From the NCBI GenBank assembly GCA_018396865.1, contig JAGTRB010000001.1, forward strand, positions 1-64,000: a stretch of 64,000 nt of DNA, written 5' to 3'. Below, piece after piece: positions 35,883 to 44,785 of the stretch. The stretch is from Candidatus Bathyarchaeota archaeon (GTDB lineage: Archaea > Thermoproteota > Bathyarchaeia > TCS64). A program made the position numbers and the translations under genes. The notes beneath the pieces are model-generated. The model was not told the origin of the DNA, ran no database searches, and saw only the letters and a program-made list of their open reading frames with translations. The first letter of the stretch is position 1. Each line of letters opens with the position of its first letter.

Positions 35883-35999
35883 ATGAGAGAGGTGGCTGAG
35901 ATGGGCGCGGCGATAGTCATACTCAAAATGATCGAGAAGATAATAACAGACAGAGGTCCTCCAATACTAATAGCACTCCAAATTGTCAAACATTTTTGA
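35883..35999 (+). CDS. Possible 38-residue peptide under the palindromic promoter
   Basis: An ATG at 35883 lies 33 bases after the TATA box inside the palindrome and opens 38 codons: MREVAEMGAAIVILKMIEKI and a further 18 residues, ending HF. It is amphipathic and lacks known motifs. The opposite strand also has an open frame (35816-36028) that looks less protein-like. It is called only because the promoter and operator point at it. Confidence 0.3.
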   Translation: MREVAEMGAAIVILKMIEKIITDRGPPILIALQIVKHF

Positions 36000-36087
36000 A
36001 AACAATTGTCCAAATCTCTAAATGTCATGTTTTATGGATCTAGACGATCTTCAGTTTAACATTTTTATTCAAATATATTTTCTAATT

Positions 36088-37278
36088 TTAAACTATACTG
36101 TTTTTCCACATGTTTATTATATAGGATATCATGAAAGGAATTATCATAGTGGTTGCGACTGAGACGGCTATGAACGCCGTGAAGAGTGGGAGGTCTATTA
36201 ACCCGGCTGAGTAGAAAATCTGCACAGGTATGATCCCCATAGAGAACTTCGCGCTCAGCCCCAGCCCAATCACCGCTATAGCCTTATAGTTTAATCCAGC
36301 CATCCTCCCAACTATCAAGGCCGCTAGTAGCTTTCCCAAGAAGTTGGCCGATAGGAGCAGTAGGGTTAGAGCGATGTTCCCTGTTAAGCTTGAAAGGCTT
36401 GTTCCTAGGCCGATTTCAAAGAAGAAGATCGGCCCTAAAAGTCCATATGCCACGGCTGTGGGAATTTTGAGGACCCTATCCTCTTGACCTAGCGACTTGA
36501 GGGATCTCTGGAGGGTTAACCCCGCCGTAATTGAGCCTAATAGAAGGCCGAGGCCGAAGAACTGGGATATGAATGTGAAGGTCAGGGCAGTAGAAGACAT
36601 TAAAAGGAATAGGCTTGAATCTCTAAGATCGTTCTCCATGTGTGAGATGAATGGAAGAACCAACCTATTGAAAATTAGGGCTAGAAGTATCAATGCGGCG
36701 AGCCCAATAACCATTAAGGATGTGTTTGGGGAAGCCATCCCATAACCAGTCATAAGGGAGGCTAATGAGGCGATCAAGACCTCTGCGACATCATCCACCA
36801 CACCAGGTCCAAGGATGAGGTTGGCCACCTTTGTTCTGATGATCCCCAGCTCATCCAGCACGGGTGCTATGGTGGCCTCCGCTACAGTGGCTAGAGCCGT
36901 TGATACAATAACCGAGATCAATGGAGGATATCCATAAGAATGCAGGACTAGGAAGCCGAGGAATGTGGAGAAACCCAAGTTCAAGATCGATAGCAGAGCT
37001 ATATGATTCGTCAAAGCCTTTAAGGTATCAAGTTCCAATCTGAGCCCGACCACGAAGAGAAGGAATATTATACCTAGCTGAGACAGGATGTGAAAGGTCT
37101 CCCCATACGCCGATCCAGCCAGCCCTGAGGAGGATAAAAACAACTGAAATAAGATGCCTATGAGCAGCGGGGCCAAAAGGCTGGGCATCCTCATCCTCTC
37201 AAGACCCAGGTTGAGGATGAAGGATGCTAGAAGCAAAAATGAGATTAAAGCCAGAAGGGATAAATATTGTTCTGACAT
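36088..37278 (-). CDS. Cation:proton antiporter (CPA2/KefB-type)
   Basis: This is a 396-residue Na+/H+ exchanger-domain protein with about 12-13 helices. The conserved aspartate region GPGVVDDVAEVLIASLASL lies near residue 160, ahead of the mid-protein helices; the double aspartate is the cation/proton site. GEIGLGTSL-like FFEIGLGTSLSSL and VEATIAPVLDELG are further family elements. No cytosolic TrkA-type nucleotide-binding domain follows, so it is a short form. It stands alone, directly downstream of nothing and 205 bases from the end of cassette B. Na+ versus K+ selectivity cannot be read. Confidence 0.88.
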   Translation of the reverse strand: MSEQYLSLLALISFLLLASFILNLGLERMRMPSLLAPLLIGILFQLFLSSSGLAGSAYGETFHILSQLGIIFLLFVVGLRLELDTLKALTNHIALLSILNLGFSTFLGFLVLHSYGYPPLISVIVSTALATVAEATIAPVLDELGIIRTKVANLILGPGVVDDVAEVLIASLASLMTGYGMASPNTSLMVIGLAALILLALIFNRLVLPFISHMENDLRDSSLFLLMSSTALTFTFISQFFGLGLLLGSITAGLTLQRSLKSLGQEDRVLKIPTAVAYGLLGPIFFFEIGLGTSLSSLTGNIALTLLLLSANFLGKLLAALIVGRMAGLNYKAIAVIGLGLSAKFSMGIIPVQIFYSAGLIDLPLFTAFIAVSVATTMIIPFMISYIINMWKNSIV

Positions 37279-37456
37279 TCTCCCCCCTTCGTCTTCCTAG
37301 AGATTGTCTGGAGAGGATGTAGAGATGATAAATATAAATTTAACTAACTAAATAAATGTACAATTCGTTAAATTTGAGAATGGAACATCTTAAAAACATA
37401 ATAATAAGAGGGGGAAACATTATTAAATATAAAACTAACGATGATTTATTATGATG

Positions 37457-37462
37457 AAAAAA
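37457..37462 (-). terminator. T-run after cassette B
   Basis: Six T residues on the minus strand about 20 bases after the stop of cassette B gene 4, in the same place as the T-run after cassette A. Confidence 0.45.
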
Positions 37463-37482
37463 GATGTGGAGGTTATTCTATT

Positions 37483-38139
37483 TTACTTCTTTCCTAGAAA
37501 GTTGTCTACTATTATTAGTATTATTGCGACTATTGACACATATAGTCCAGGTGGGCGGACCAAGTTAGGTATCAGGGATATGGCGAAGCCTATGTTTGAC
37601 ATCAGGAATAGCCCGAGAGTGGTTCCGAAGCAGATCATCATAGAGTAGATCCCCAACTTTGCAACAGGGGCTAGGGCACCCTTATGCTCGAAGGTGTACA
37701 GGAAGTATGCCAGGGATGTTATGGCTGTAACAAGTAGGATTAGGTTATTGATGCCTGTGAAAATGTCTCTGGTGAGGAGGCTCCCTATGTCGAGCTGCCT
37801 TACTATCTGGGCCATCACGGCCCCCTTCATCGCAACTCCTAAGCCTGCTCCAGAGAGGAGGGCTATGGGCCACCTGCTTACCCACCAGAGGCTCTTCGAG
37901 AACCTCGTATACATCATTAGGCCTAGAGCTACCGCTATAAGGGTCGGGCTTAGCCACTGCTGCTTTACCACAATTGGGACGTATATCCTGTTGAAGAGCA
38001 CATCTAAGCCCACCTTGACCGATATGGCTAAGGCGAGGCCGACGAGCAGCGCCTCACCTATCCTGTAGAATATGTTCTCTCTATAGAGGAAGGACCAGGC
38101 CAAGAGGATAACTATGCTCGTGACCAGTGCGTCGATCAA
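37483..38139 (-). CDS. Cassette B gene 4: multi-pass membrane protein
   Basis: This is a 218-residue membrane protein with about six helices, the counterpart of 14571-15206 and 52793-53506. RENIFYRIGEALLVG near residue 22 is the conserved N-terminal loop, MAQIVRQLDIG near 115 the central one, and YTFEHKGALAPVAKLGIYSMMICFG the late one (read as loop plus helix). It shares four bases with the end of gene 3. A T-run follows about 20 bases after the stop. Among the three copies the hydrophobic segments line up closely, while the C-terminal 20 residues differ. Unknown function; I infer an integral subunit of the cassette complex. Confidence 0.8.
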   Translation of the reverse strand: MIDALVTSIVILLAWSFLYRENIFYRIGEALLVGLALAISVKVGLDVLFNRIYVPIVVKQQWLSPTLIAVALGLMMYTRFSKSLWWVSRWPIALLSGAGLGVAMKGAVMAQIVRQLDIGSLLTRDIFTGINNLILLVTAITSLAYFLYTFEHKGALAPVAKLGIYSMMICFGTTLGLFLMSNIGFAISLIPNLVRPPGLYVSIVAIILIIVDNFLGKK

Positions 38140-38975
38140 GCCTTTCCACCACCTCTTTTCCTCGTGAAGTACCAGATATTTCCGAGGATTATCAGGCCCA
38201 CACCATAAATGTGGGATAACGTCTGTGCGTCGAGTGTTCTCAGGCCCTCCCCTGGCATACCAGTGAGCTTCTCATAGCCCGCAGCGTCGCTCTCAGCTCC
38301 AATATAGCCGGTTATGAGTTTCTTCTCGTAATATGGGAGCGCCCAGGGGACTGTAGCTATTAGGGTGTTTATTATTAGAGGCTTACCGTACCCACCAAGC
38401 TGCCTGGGATACGGGTCTGGGCTGGTTGAGGTGGAGAATCCGATCAGGGCTATGTCGGAGATGGAGCGGACATTTCTAAGCATGGGCAATTTGTCGATGG
38501 GGGTTCCATAAGCATCAGTCTTGACGATGCTCTGGAAGTCCTTAGCCATGCCCATTAGGGTCGTCTCATATCCTGGTATCCATCCTAGGTTCACGTAGTC
38601 CTCGCCATACTTCAATCCCTTAGTGTCTACATACTCCCTCAGTATCCTCTCGGCGTTGAGGGACCCGTCGACGCTGTAGGTGGTCACCACTATAACCTTG
38701 ATCCCCTTTCTCCTGATAAGGTCGAAGAGGTGGCGGTATATGGCCACCTCTGCTGGGCCTACCTGTCCCCAGGTGCCAACCGAGAAATCGGTTATCCACA
38801 TCGCGATGTCTCCGCTCTTCAGGTCCTCTATCTGCCTGTAAACCTCAACGGTGTTTGAGCTGATGCTTATCGGGAGTCCTAACGGGGAGATTGCTGGGAT
38901 AGCGATCAATATTATGAAGATTATGAAGACAGCCCTATCTACCAATGGAAGGCCGGTTCTTTGCAGCTCATCCAC
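38136..38975 (-). CDS. Cassette B gene 3: membrane-anchored protein with a large soluble domain
   Basis: This is a 279-residue protein with one helix at about 12-32, a soluble domain, and a C-terminal helix ending GNIWYFTRKRGGGK. Positions conserved with copies A and C: LGLPISISSNTVEVYRQIE near residue 35, YVNLGWIPGYE near 125, DAYGTPIDKLPML near 153, and a Y-x-RQ element (DPYPRQLGGYG). GAESDAAGYEKLTGMPGEG near residue 235 also matches. In copy C the equivalent strand is ISARTRKVYSYIEGLKPGS. No enzyme motif is seen. It overlaps gene 2 by 8 bases and gene 4 by 4. Unknown family. Confidence 0.8.
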   Translation of the reverse strand: MDELQRTGLPLVDRAVFIIFIILIAIPAISPLGLPISISSNTVEVYRQIEDLKSGDIAMWITDFSVGTWGQVGPAEVAIYRHLFDLIRRKGIKVIVVTTYSVDGSLNAERILREYVDTKGLKYGEDYVNLGWIPGYETTLMGMAKDFQSIVKTDAYGTPIDKLPMLRNVRSISDIALIGFSTSTSPDPYPRQLGGYGKPLIINTLIATVPWALPYYEKKLITGYIGAESDAAGYEKLTGMPGEGLRTLDAQTLSHIYGVGLIILGNIWYFTRKRGGGKA

Positions 38976-39579
38976 CTCCCAGATATGAGCGTTCTCTCCC
39001 GATTATTGCCCTCATGAAGAGGACGATCATGCTGATCCCCATCCCTATCAGAATTCCCCTATAAGCCCCTGTGTTGGGAACGTTCTTTATCCAATCACCT
39101 GCTGTTATCAACTGGGGGGAGAGAGCTCGGATGCTCGGGGTGTTGTAAAGCAGTATCACTATGGTGACAACCAGCAACATTATGGCTGTAGGAGACTTCA
39201 GCCTTGCCCCCCGGAGGAAGACGGTGTATGTATAAAAGCCTACGAAGGATGAGATAGCTACGCTTAATGGCGTGTAGAGTGTTGAGAAGATCCAGTCGTA
39301 TACGCTCTTATTCAGGTAAGCTATTGCAAGATAAAACAGAAAACTCCCAATAATAAGTAGGCTGTAATAGGTGTCTTTTCTCTTCCTTATGTTGTTTAAG
39401 TGATACCTGAAAAGGTTTACCACCCCGATTAGGTAGGAGAACGTGACAAGTATCACGACCCAGCTCAGGAGCTCAGAGGCCTGTACCGATAGGTTTCCAG
39501 TGTAATAGTCGATCAACGGGAGAAGGGAACCTATTGCAAACAGGATTATAGGGATCTCTATCCTTCTTAGAAAGCTCAT
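38968..39579 (-). CDS. Cassette B gene 2: multi-pass membrane protein
   Basis: This is a 203-residue protein with about six helices. It carries NLFRYHLNNIRKRKD after the second helix and GDWIKNVPNTGAYRGILIG before the last, the two best conserved positions in this subfamily. A GAGGTGAG ribosome-binding site precedes the ATG. It lies 6 bases after gene 1 and overlaps gene 3 by 8. It is closer by eye to copy C (VPN, G-x-G) than to copy A in the last loop. Function unknown. Confidence 0.8.
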   Translation of the reverse strand: MSFLRRIEIPIILFAIGSLLPLIDYYTGNLSVQASELLSWVVILVTFSYLIGVVNLFRYHLNNIRKRKDTYYSLLIIGSFLFYLAIAYLNKSVYDWIFSTLYTPLSVAISSFVGFYTYTVFLRGARLKSPTAIMLLVVTIVILLYNTPSIRALSPQLITAGDWIKNVPNTGAYRGILIGMGISMIVLFMRAIIGRERSYLGGG

Positions 39580-39585
39580 CTCACC

Positions 39586-40365
39586 TCACCACGCTGAAAG
39601 GTAACCTATCAGGTTGAAACCCGCTGTGGATGCAGCGGCCGCCAGAATGAAGAGGGCGATAAGTAGTATCTTGTATAGGTCCTGACCCCTGAAGTATCCT
39701 ATGGAGCCTGGGGTGCCCTCGAGGGCGGCTCCCGCTACGTAAAGCTCCTCCCCTATCAATAGATAGTCGCAGACGCATATCATGATCGGTATGTAGTATA
39801 GCCTCGGGGTTCCCCCCAGCTGTATGCATCCCGCTATGGCTCCAGCACCTAGCTGGTTTATAGTCTCCCACAAGGTCGCGCCGAATATCATGTTCACTGC
39901 GGGCCTCTCCCTCAGTATGTATCCCATGACGGAGGTCATGAAGGCCGTCTGATATTCGCCTACATAGTACACCATGTCTGGGGAGTACATGTCTGGATTT
40001 CCACTCTTCATATAGCCAGCTTTAATGATGTCCTGAGCCACAGGCACGAGGTATGCCCTAGGTGTAGTGTATCTTAAATAGACCCCTGCCTTGCCGCATG
40101 CCTCAGCTACCCTACTGAGAATGGCTAACCCAGAAAGAGTCATAGGGGCATACTGATCATCGGTTCCTCCGATCCCAGTGCTATAATGGACCGGCCTGTT
40201 CATCTCAGCAGCCCTCCCGACAGCCTCTTCAATCGCCTCCAGGGCTGGGAACTTCCTGATGCGATATCTAGGTGCCTTCCTCTCAGCGCTCTTCATGTAG
40301 AAGTAAGCTAGTCCAATGCATATCACTGTAAGCAACAATTCAAATTTTTTACCTGAAAGAATCAT
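39586..40365 (-). CDS. Cassette B gene 1: membrane-anchored protein (DUF6754-like)
   Basis: This is a 259-residue protein with a single N-terminal helix (about 9-27), a soluble domain and a C-terminal helix. EAIEEAVGRAAEMNRPVHY after the first helix, GCIQLGGTPRLYYIP near 180, CDYLLIGEELYVAG near 205 and FRGQDLYKILLIAL near 230 match copies A and C. It is the first gene of the operon, with a CTTAAATATA box at 40397-40407 about 37 bases upstream. I recall the domain name DUF6754 for this pattern but could not verify it. Function unknown. Confidence 0.8.
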   Translation of the reverse strand: MILSGKKFELLLTVICIGLAYFYMKSAERKAPRYRIRKFPALEAIEEAVGRAAEMNRPVHYSTGIGGTDDQYAPMTLSGLAILSRVAEACGKAGVYLRYTTPRAYLVPVAQDIIKAGYMKSGNPDMYSPDMVYYVGEYQTAFMTSVMGYILRERPAVNMIFGATLWETINQLGAGAIAGCIQLGGTPRLYYIPIMICVCDYLLIGEELYVAGAALEGTPGSIGYFRGQDLYKILLIALFILAAAASTAGFNLIGYLSAW

Positions 40366-40842
40366 GTTTATCTGAACTCGAAAAATGATCTTATTCTATA
40401 TTTAAGTATTTTGGGTTGTTGAGGGTTGATTGAGTACCATCAAACGGCTGAACCTATCCAAACTCAACATGGTATTTAGATTTTTGTGAGGAAAGGGGAA
40501 AGTTTGAGAAGACCGAGAAAGTACTCAAACATTCTTATTAAGGGGATGAGATGAAGGGACTTACCAATCTAAATCGTCCTTTTACTCTTGGCCCTAATTG
40601 AGGAGTTTAAGGTGAAGAATTTTATTAAACTGGCCTTCGAACAAGTCCCAAAATGGCAACGTACTTTAACACTTCAACAATGTACTTAAGGGTCTAAAAT
40701 TAGAATTATACGGCATACTAATAGAGCCGTGTAAGCAACGAAAAACTTATCATAATTATTTTTTCCTTAAATTACCTCAGTTTCAGTTAATTTCATTCAG
40801 CTATAGGAAAATATATATCCTTGATAGAGCTAATGCTAGACG
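40366..40842. other. Divergent intergenic region, promoters only
   Basis: Between cassette B (minus) and the M81 peptidase (plus). A cassette TATA box is at 40397-40407 (minus) and AAAATATATATCC at about 40808-40820 is the likely TATA box for the peptidase gene. The rest is AT-rich without ORF or RNA features that I can support. Confidence 0.5.
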
Positions 40843-42345
40843 ATGAAGATATTAACTGGTATGATCTCTCATGAGACCAACATCTTCTCGAACATAGTCA
40901 CAGACCTTAAGAAGTTCGAGGAGAGAACGCTTCTGAGAGGGAGAGAGGGGCTGGATTTCTACACAGGCACTAGGAGCCCCATCGGGGGCTTTATAGATGC
41001 CTCGAAGACCTATGGCTTCGAGCTGGTGCCGACTGTCTTCGCCAGCGCCTCCCCCTCAGGGAAGGTTACAGATGAGGCTTTCGAGACACTCCTAGAGGAG
41101 GTTTTGAGGGGTATCAAGGAGAACAGGGATCTGGATGGGGTCCTTCTCCACCTCCACGGGGCGGGCGTGACGGAGTCCTCAGACGACCTGGAGGGGGAGG
41201 TTCTCAGGGCGGTGAGGGAGGAATGCGGAGGTGGGATCCCCATCATATCTACCTTCGACTTCCACGCTAACTACACGGAGCTTATGCTGAAAATGGCCGA
41301 TATCTTGGTTGGATGGGATACCTACCCCCATGTGGACAGTTATGAGCGCTCCTTGGACGCCGGGGGGCTCATGATGGCCATGATAAAGGGCGAACTCAAG
41401 CCCGCAAGCGTTATGAAGAAGCCCCCTATGATGCCTGCCCCCCAGGCCCAGTATACCGGTCGCCATCCGATGAAGGTCGTCATGGAGAGGGCTCTGGCCA
41501 TCGAGAGGGAGGAGGGGGTGGCGAATGTGACGGTTGCGGGGGGCTTCCCATGGTCAGATCACAGGGACGTGGGTGTCGCCGTCATAGTCACCACGAACAA
41601 CGACCCAGGCCTGGCTGAGGAGAAGGCCCAAGAAATATCCGATCTCATCTGGAGCCTTAGAAGGGACTTCCTGGTCAGGCCTATACCGGTCCGCGAGGCC
41701 TTGAGGGAGGCGATGAAGGGGAAGGGTCCTTACGTCCTTGCGGACATAGGGGATAATCCAGGGGGAGGAGCCCCAAGCGATGGAACCTTCGTGCTCAGGG
41801 CGATGCTGGAGATGGGGGTTAAAGACGCCGTCATAGCCGTGGTCTGGGACCCAGAAGCAGTCTCAGAAGCCATAAAGGCAGGCGTAGGGAATATGGTAAC
41901 CCTTAGGGTTGGAGGCAAAACCGATGAGTTTCACGGGCGGCCTGTGGAGGTAAAGGGCAGGGTCAGGATCATAAGCGATGGGAGGTTCCAGAATAAGGGG
42001 CCGATGATGACCGGGGTCTGGACGGAGATGGGGAGGACCGTGGTTCTGGAGTGCAACGGGGTGGACCTGATAATGGCGGAGAGGCGCCTCCAGCCCACAG
42101 ATCTCCAGCTGTACAGGAGCCTTGGAATAGAGCCAACAGAAAAGAGGATAATCGTGGTCAAGTCCTCGGTGCATTACAGGGCTTCCCACGAGCCCATAGC
42201 GGAGAAGGTTATAGAGCTGGATACCCCTGGTTTGACGAGCCCCCGACTAGCAGGCCTCCCCTTCAAGAGGATAAGGAGGCCCATATTCCCATTAGACCCC
42301 GAGATGCTCGGGATAGTAGAACTAAAGGGATTTGAGGAAGAGTAA
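40843..42345 (+). CDS. M81 family (MlrC-type) metallopeptidase
   Basis: This is a 500-residue member of peptidase family M81, named for MlrC, which degrades linearised microcystin in some bacteria. Zinc-ligand candidates are in TFDFHANYTELM and WDTYPHVDSYERS, with MISHETNIFS at the N-terminus and DIGDNPGGGAPSDGT in the C-terminal half as family marks. The length is normal. A TATA box about 27-35 bases upstream suggests a short leader. It stands alone. Family members in archaea are mostly uncharacterised, so microcystin itself is unlikely; hydrolysis of peptides or amides containing non-standard residues is an inference. Confidence 0.88.
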   Translation: MKILTGMISHETNIFSNIVTDLKKFEERTLLRGREGLDFYTGTRSPIGGFIDASKTYGFELVPTVFASASPSGKVTDEAFETLLEEVLRGIKENRDLDGVLLHLHGAGVTESSDDLEGEVLRAVREECGGGIPIISTFDFHANYTELMLKMADILVGWDTYPHVDSYERSLDAGGLMMAMIKGELKPASVMKKPPMMPAPQAQYTGRHPMKVVMERALAIEREEGVANVTVAGGFPWSDHRDVGVAVIVTTNNDPGLAEEKAQEISDLIWSLRRDFLVRPIPVREALREAMKGKGPYVLADIGDNPGGGAPSDGTFVLRAMLEMGVKDAVIAVVWDPEAVSEAIKAGVGNMVTLRVGGKTDEFHGRPVEVKGRVRIISDGRFQNKGPMMTGVWTEMGRTVVLECNGVDLIMAERRLQPTDLQLYRSLGIEPTEKRIIVVKSSVHYRASHEPIAEKVIELDTPGLTSPRLAGLPFKRIRRPIFPLDPEMLGIVELKGFEEE

Positions 42346-42467
42346 CCCACTCTTATATTCATCACAAATATCTTTTCAAATTCAGCTCCAAGGTCTGAGG
42401 CTAAAGAGTTAGCAGCCTGCTGGACTGACCAATTGAGAGGGTGTGATGTCTAGGGGGTTATAGCTGG

Positions 42468-42774
42468 TTGGTCTGCCTCGGTACCGGCATCGTAGTGGAA
42501 TTGCTCAAGGGGTGGAGGTGCTGTCGTCTTATCGGGCTAGCTCCAAAACGATGGTGAGATATAAAAATGACAATTATCAATGTCTATGAGTTGTGGAAGG
42601 GAGCTGAGCCTTTTTCAAGTCCTCGGGGAAAACTCGCTTTGGTCAGAGGGGCTCGTCTCAAATCCTACAATTTTGATATTAAACTATGGAGCCAGTAAGG
42701 TTACTTCAAAGCTTTATGCCGAGCTCAGAAGTATAGGCCAGGTTATAAGCGAATTTGATATATTAATAGCTTAA
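42468..42774 (+). pseudogene. Degenerate vapC (PIN toxin) gene in three frames
   Basis: Pieces of a PIN-domain toxin follow in order but in different frames. From TTG 42468: LVCLGTGIVVELLKG, where the catalytic Asp has become Gly. Then VEVLSSYRASSKTMVR one frame on. Then TIINVYELWKGAEPF. Finally, at about 42690-42771, KLYAELRSIGQVISEFDILIA before a stop. The parts match the start, middle and DxxIA end of VapC. Several frameshifts and loss of an active-site aspartate make it non-functional. No antitoxin remnant is clear. Confidence 0.7.
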
Positions 42775-42854
42775 ATATGTGTGTAGATGAAACCTAATAT
42801 CTGGAGATAAGCAATTTAAAAATCTCAAATTAAGAACTTTGATTTATCTTAAAC

Positions 42855-44741
42855 CTAAGAGAAGTAGGATGGGGGCACAACGGGTTTTCCAGTCTCCTCT
42901 CTTAGGATCTCCAGGCCCTTCTTTATCCTGTTATGGACCTCCCAGAACTCTCTAGGCATCCCCTCCTCGTTTTTGTATATGGCCTCCATCCTCGCGCATT
43001 TCTCTAGGAGCTTATCCACTCTGATCGAGAATTGGATGGTGTAGTCGGCCTCCGCATAATCCCTCTGGAATACCTGCCTGAAGAGGGCTCTTAGGTCTTC
43101 GTATACTGGTATGTATCCAACGGGCGTCTTTATGGCCTCGTATTCCTCGTGGATCCTCCCCTCAGCCCAGATAAGCCAGACCTTCTTGTCGACCTTCTCG
43201 TTGGTGTATCTACCCTCATGCTTAAGGAAGTAGTTGGTAGCATAGACCTTTGGGCGGAGCTTAAGCCTCTTCCCGAACTCGATGTGGTTGGTTATGTAGG
43301 TTCCTAAGGGTACAACCATGAAATCAAGGTTGGACATGGGATTGAAGGACTTAACCCCCACTTTATCTAAGGTTGCAGCCGTGGTCTCCGACTCGATAGT
43401 GGCTCCTATGTATACCCCGTGCTCCCAGTCGAAGGCCTCGAGGATAGGGACGTTCGTGTCTGAGTCCCGGCCACCGTATAAGATGCCCCTCACCACAACC
43501 CCATCTGGCTCGTCCAGCATCGGGTCCACATTGTCTAGCTCCTTCAGGCGCATGGTATACCTGGCGTTCGGATGAGCAAAGGGGATCAGTTGCCCCTCCG
43601 CATCCCTCTTCCCCTCCCACCACTCCCCGGAGTGGTTTATGCCCCTCTTCGGGATGTCATCCCTACCCATCCCTAGCCAGTATGGAACCCCATCAGCTAC
43701 AAGGACATTCGAGAATATCAGCTCCCTAGGTGTTGTGAGGGCCCTGTATATGAGGGGGTCATCTATGGGGTTGACGTCTGCGATGACCCCGAATATCCCA
43801 GACTCGACATTCACAGCCCTGGCGCGCCCCTCCTCATCCATCCTGAGGTAGGCCAGGTCGTCTCCCACGATCGTCTGGCCTGGTATCATCGCCGTTGAGG
43901 TCTTCCCGCAGTAGCTTGGGTAGGCTCCGGTGAAGTATGTAACCCTGTTCTTTCCCTCAGGCCTGACCCCCATGATCAGCATGTGCTCGGCAAGCCAGTC
44001 CTCCTTGTTAGCCTTATATATGGCTAGGCGCAGGGCGAGCTTCTTCAGCCCTACAGTATTACCAGCATACTGGGTGTTAACAGAGTATACCTTACCCTCC
44101 TGGAGGTCTATGTAGATTCTCCTCTTATCCGGGTTCTTTGAGCACCCCCTCTCATCTAGCTCTCCAGCAGAGTGGATGAAGGTGAAGAAGTCTTTAGACC
44201 CCTTGAGCCTCTTGAACTGCTCGTATCCGCTCCTGTATAGGAGGTCCTCGCTGTGGGCAACATAATAGGAGTCTGTCAGCTGGAGGGCTCCAATGGAGAA
44301 CCTAGAGTTTGTGGGGCCCAGGCAGAAGAACCTGACTATAAGGTCCTTACCCCTCATCGAGCCTTTAAGCAGGTCTAAAACCTCCCTCAGCCCCTTATCC
44401 CTGTCGACTGTGTTTATCCCATAGCTCAGCTTCCTCCCGCCTGGCATTAGTACGGCGGTGCTCGCCCTATCCCTCCCCTGGTCGTAGTATCCATCGAAAT
44501 GCACCGTGTGCCCCTCCAGCTTTAGCCTCATCTCCTCCCCCTTCTCTATGGCCATCCTTCGGATGTGGGCTATCTCCTCGGGGTCGTCGGTGACCACAAG
44601 AACCCTTGAGGGCTCACAGAGCTTCACAAACCTCTCAACTATCTCCATAACATGGGGATTCTCCAGAGCCTTAAGCTTCTCCAAATTCTCCCCATATATG
44701 AGATTGGACTTCAATCCTCCTCTTTGAAGGTATTCATCCAT
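42855..44741 (-). CDS. pckG: Phosphoenolpyruvate carboxykinase (GTP)
   Basis: This is a 628-residue GTP-dependent PEPCK, which interconverts oxaloacetate and phosphoenolpyruvate. The kinase loop reads GAYPSYCGKTSTAM, with the cysteine-containing P-loop of the GTP family, followed by QTIVGDDLAYLR with the metal-binding aspartates. RFFCLGPTNS and the C-terminal SIRVDKLLEKCARM also fit. The length matches GTP-type enzymes and exceeds ATP-type ones. With the por operon it supports gluconeogenesis from acetyl-CoA/pyruvate or anaplerosis. Stand-alone gene. Confidence 0.93.
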   Translation of the reverse strand: MDEYLQRGGLKSNLIYGENLEKLKALENPHVMEIVERFVKLCEPSRVLVVTDDPEEIAHIRRMAIEKGEEMRLKLEGHTVHFDGYYDQGRDRASTAVLMPGGRKLSYGINTVDRDKGLREVLDLLKGSMRGKDLIVRFFCLGPTNSRFSIGALQLTDSYYVAHSEDLLYRSGYEQFKRLKGSKDFFTFIHSAGELDERGCSKNPDKRRIYIDLQEGKVYSVNTQYAGNTVGLKKLALRLAIYKANKEDWLAEHMLIMGVRPEGKNRVTYFTGAYPSYCGKTSTAMIPGQTIVGDDLAYLRMDEEGRARAVNVESGIFGVIADVNPIDDPLIYRALTTPRELIFSNVLVADGVPYWLGMGRDDIPKRGINHSGEWWEGKRDAEGQLIPFAHPNARYTMRLKELDNVDPMLDEPDGVVVRGILYGGRDSDTNVPILEAFDWEHGVYIGATIESETTAATLDKVGVKSFNPMSNLDFMVVPLGTYITNHIEFGKRLKLRPKVYATNYFLKHEGRYTNEKVDKKVWLIWAEGRIHEEYEAIKTPVGYIPVYEDLRALFRQVFQRDYAEADYTIQFSIRVDKLLEKCARMEAIYKNEEGMPREFWEVHNRIKKGLEILREETGKPVVPPSYFS

Positions 44742-44785
44742 CCCTTATAGTGTTTTCTAAAGAGATTATGAGTTTGTCAAACCTT

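Noticed and set aside
35816-36028. 70-codon minus-strand frame across the palindromic promoter
   Set aside because: It spans the operator and TATA box and its translation is hydrophobic without conserved features.
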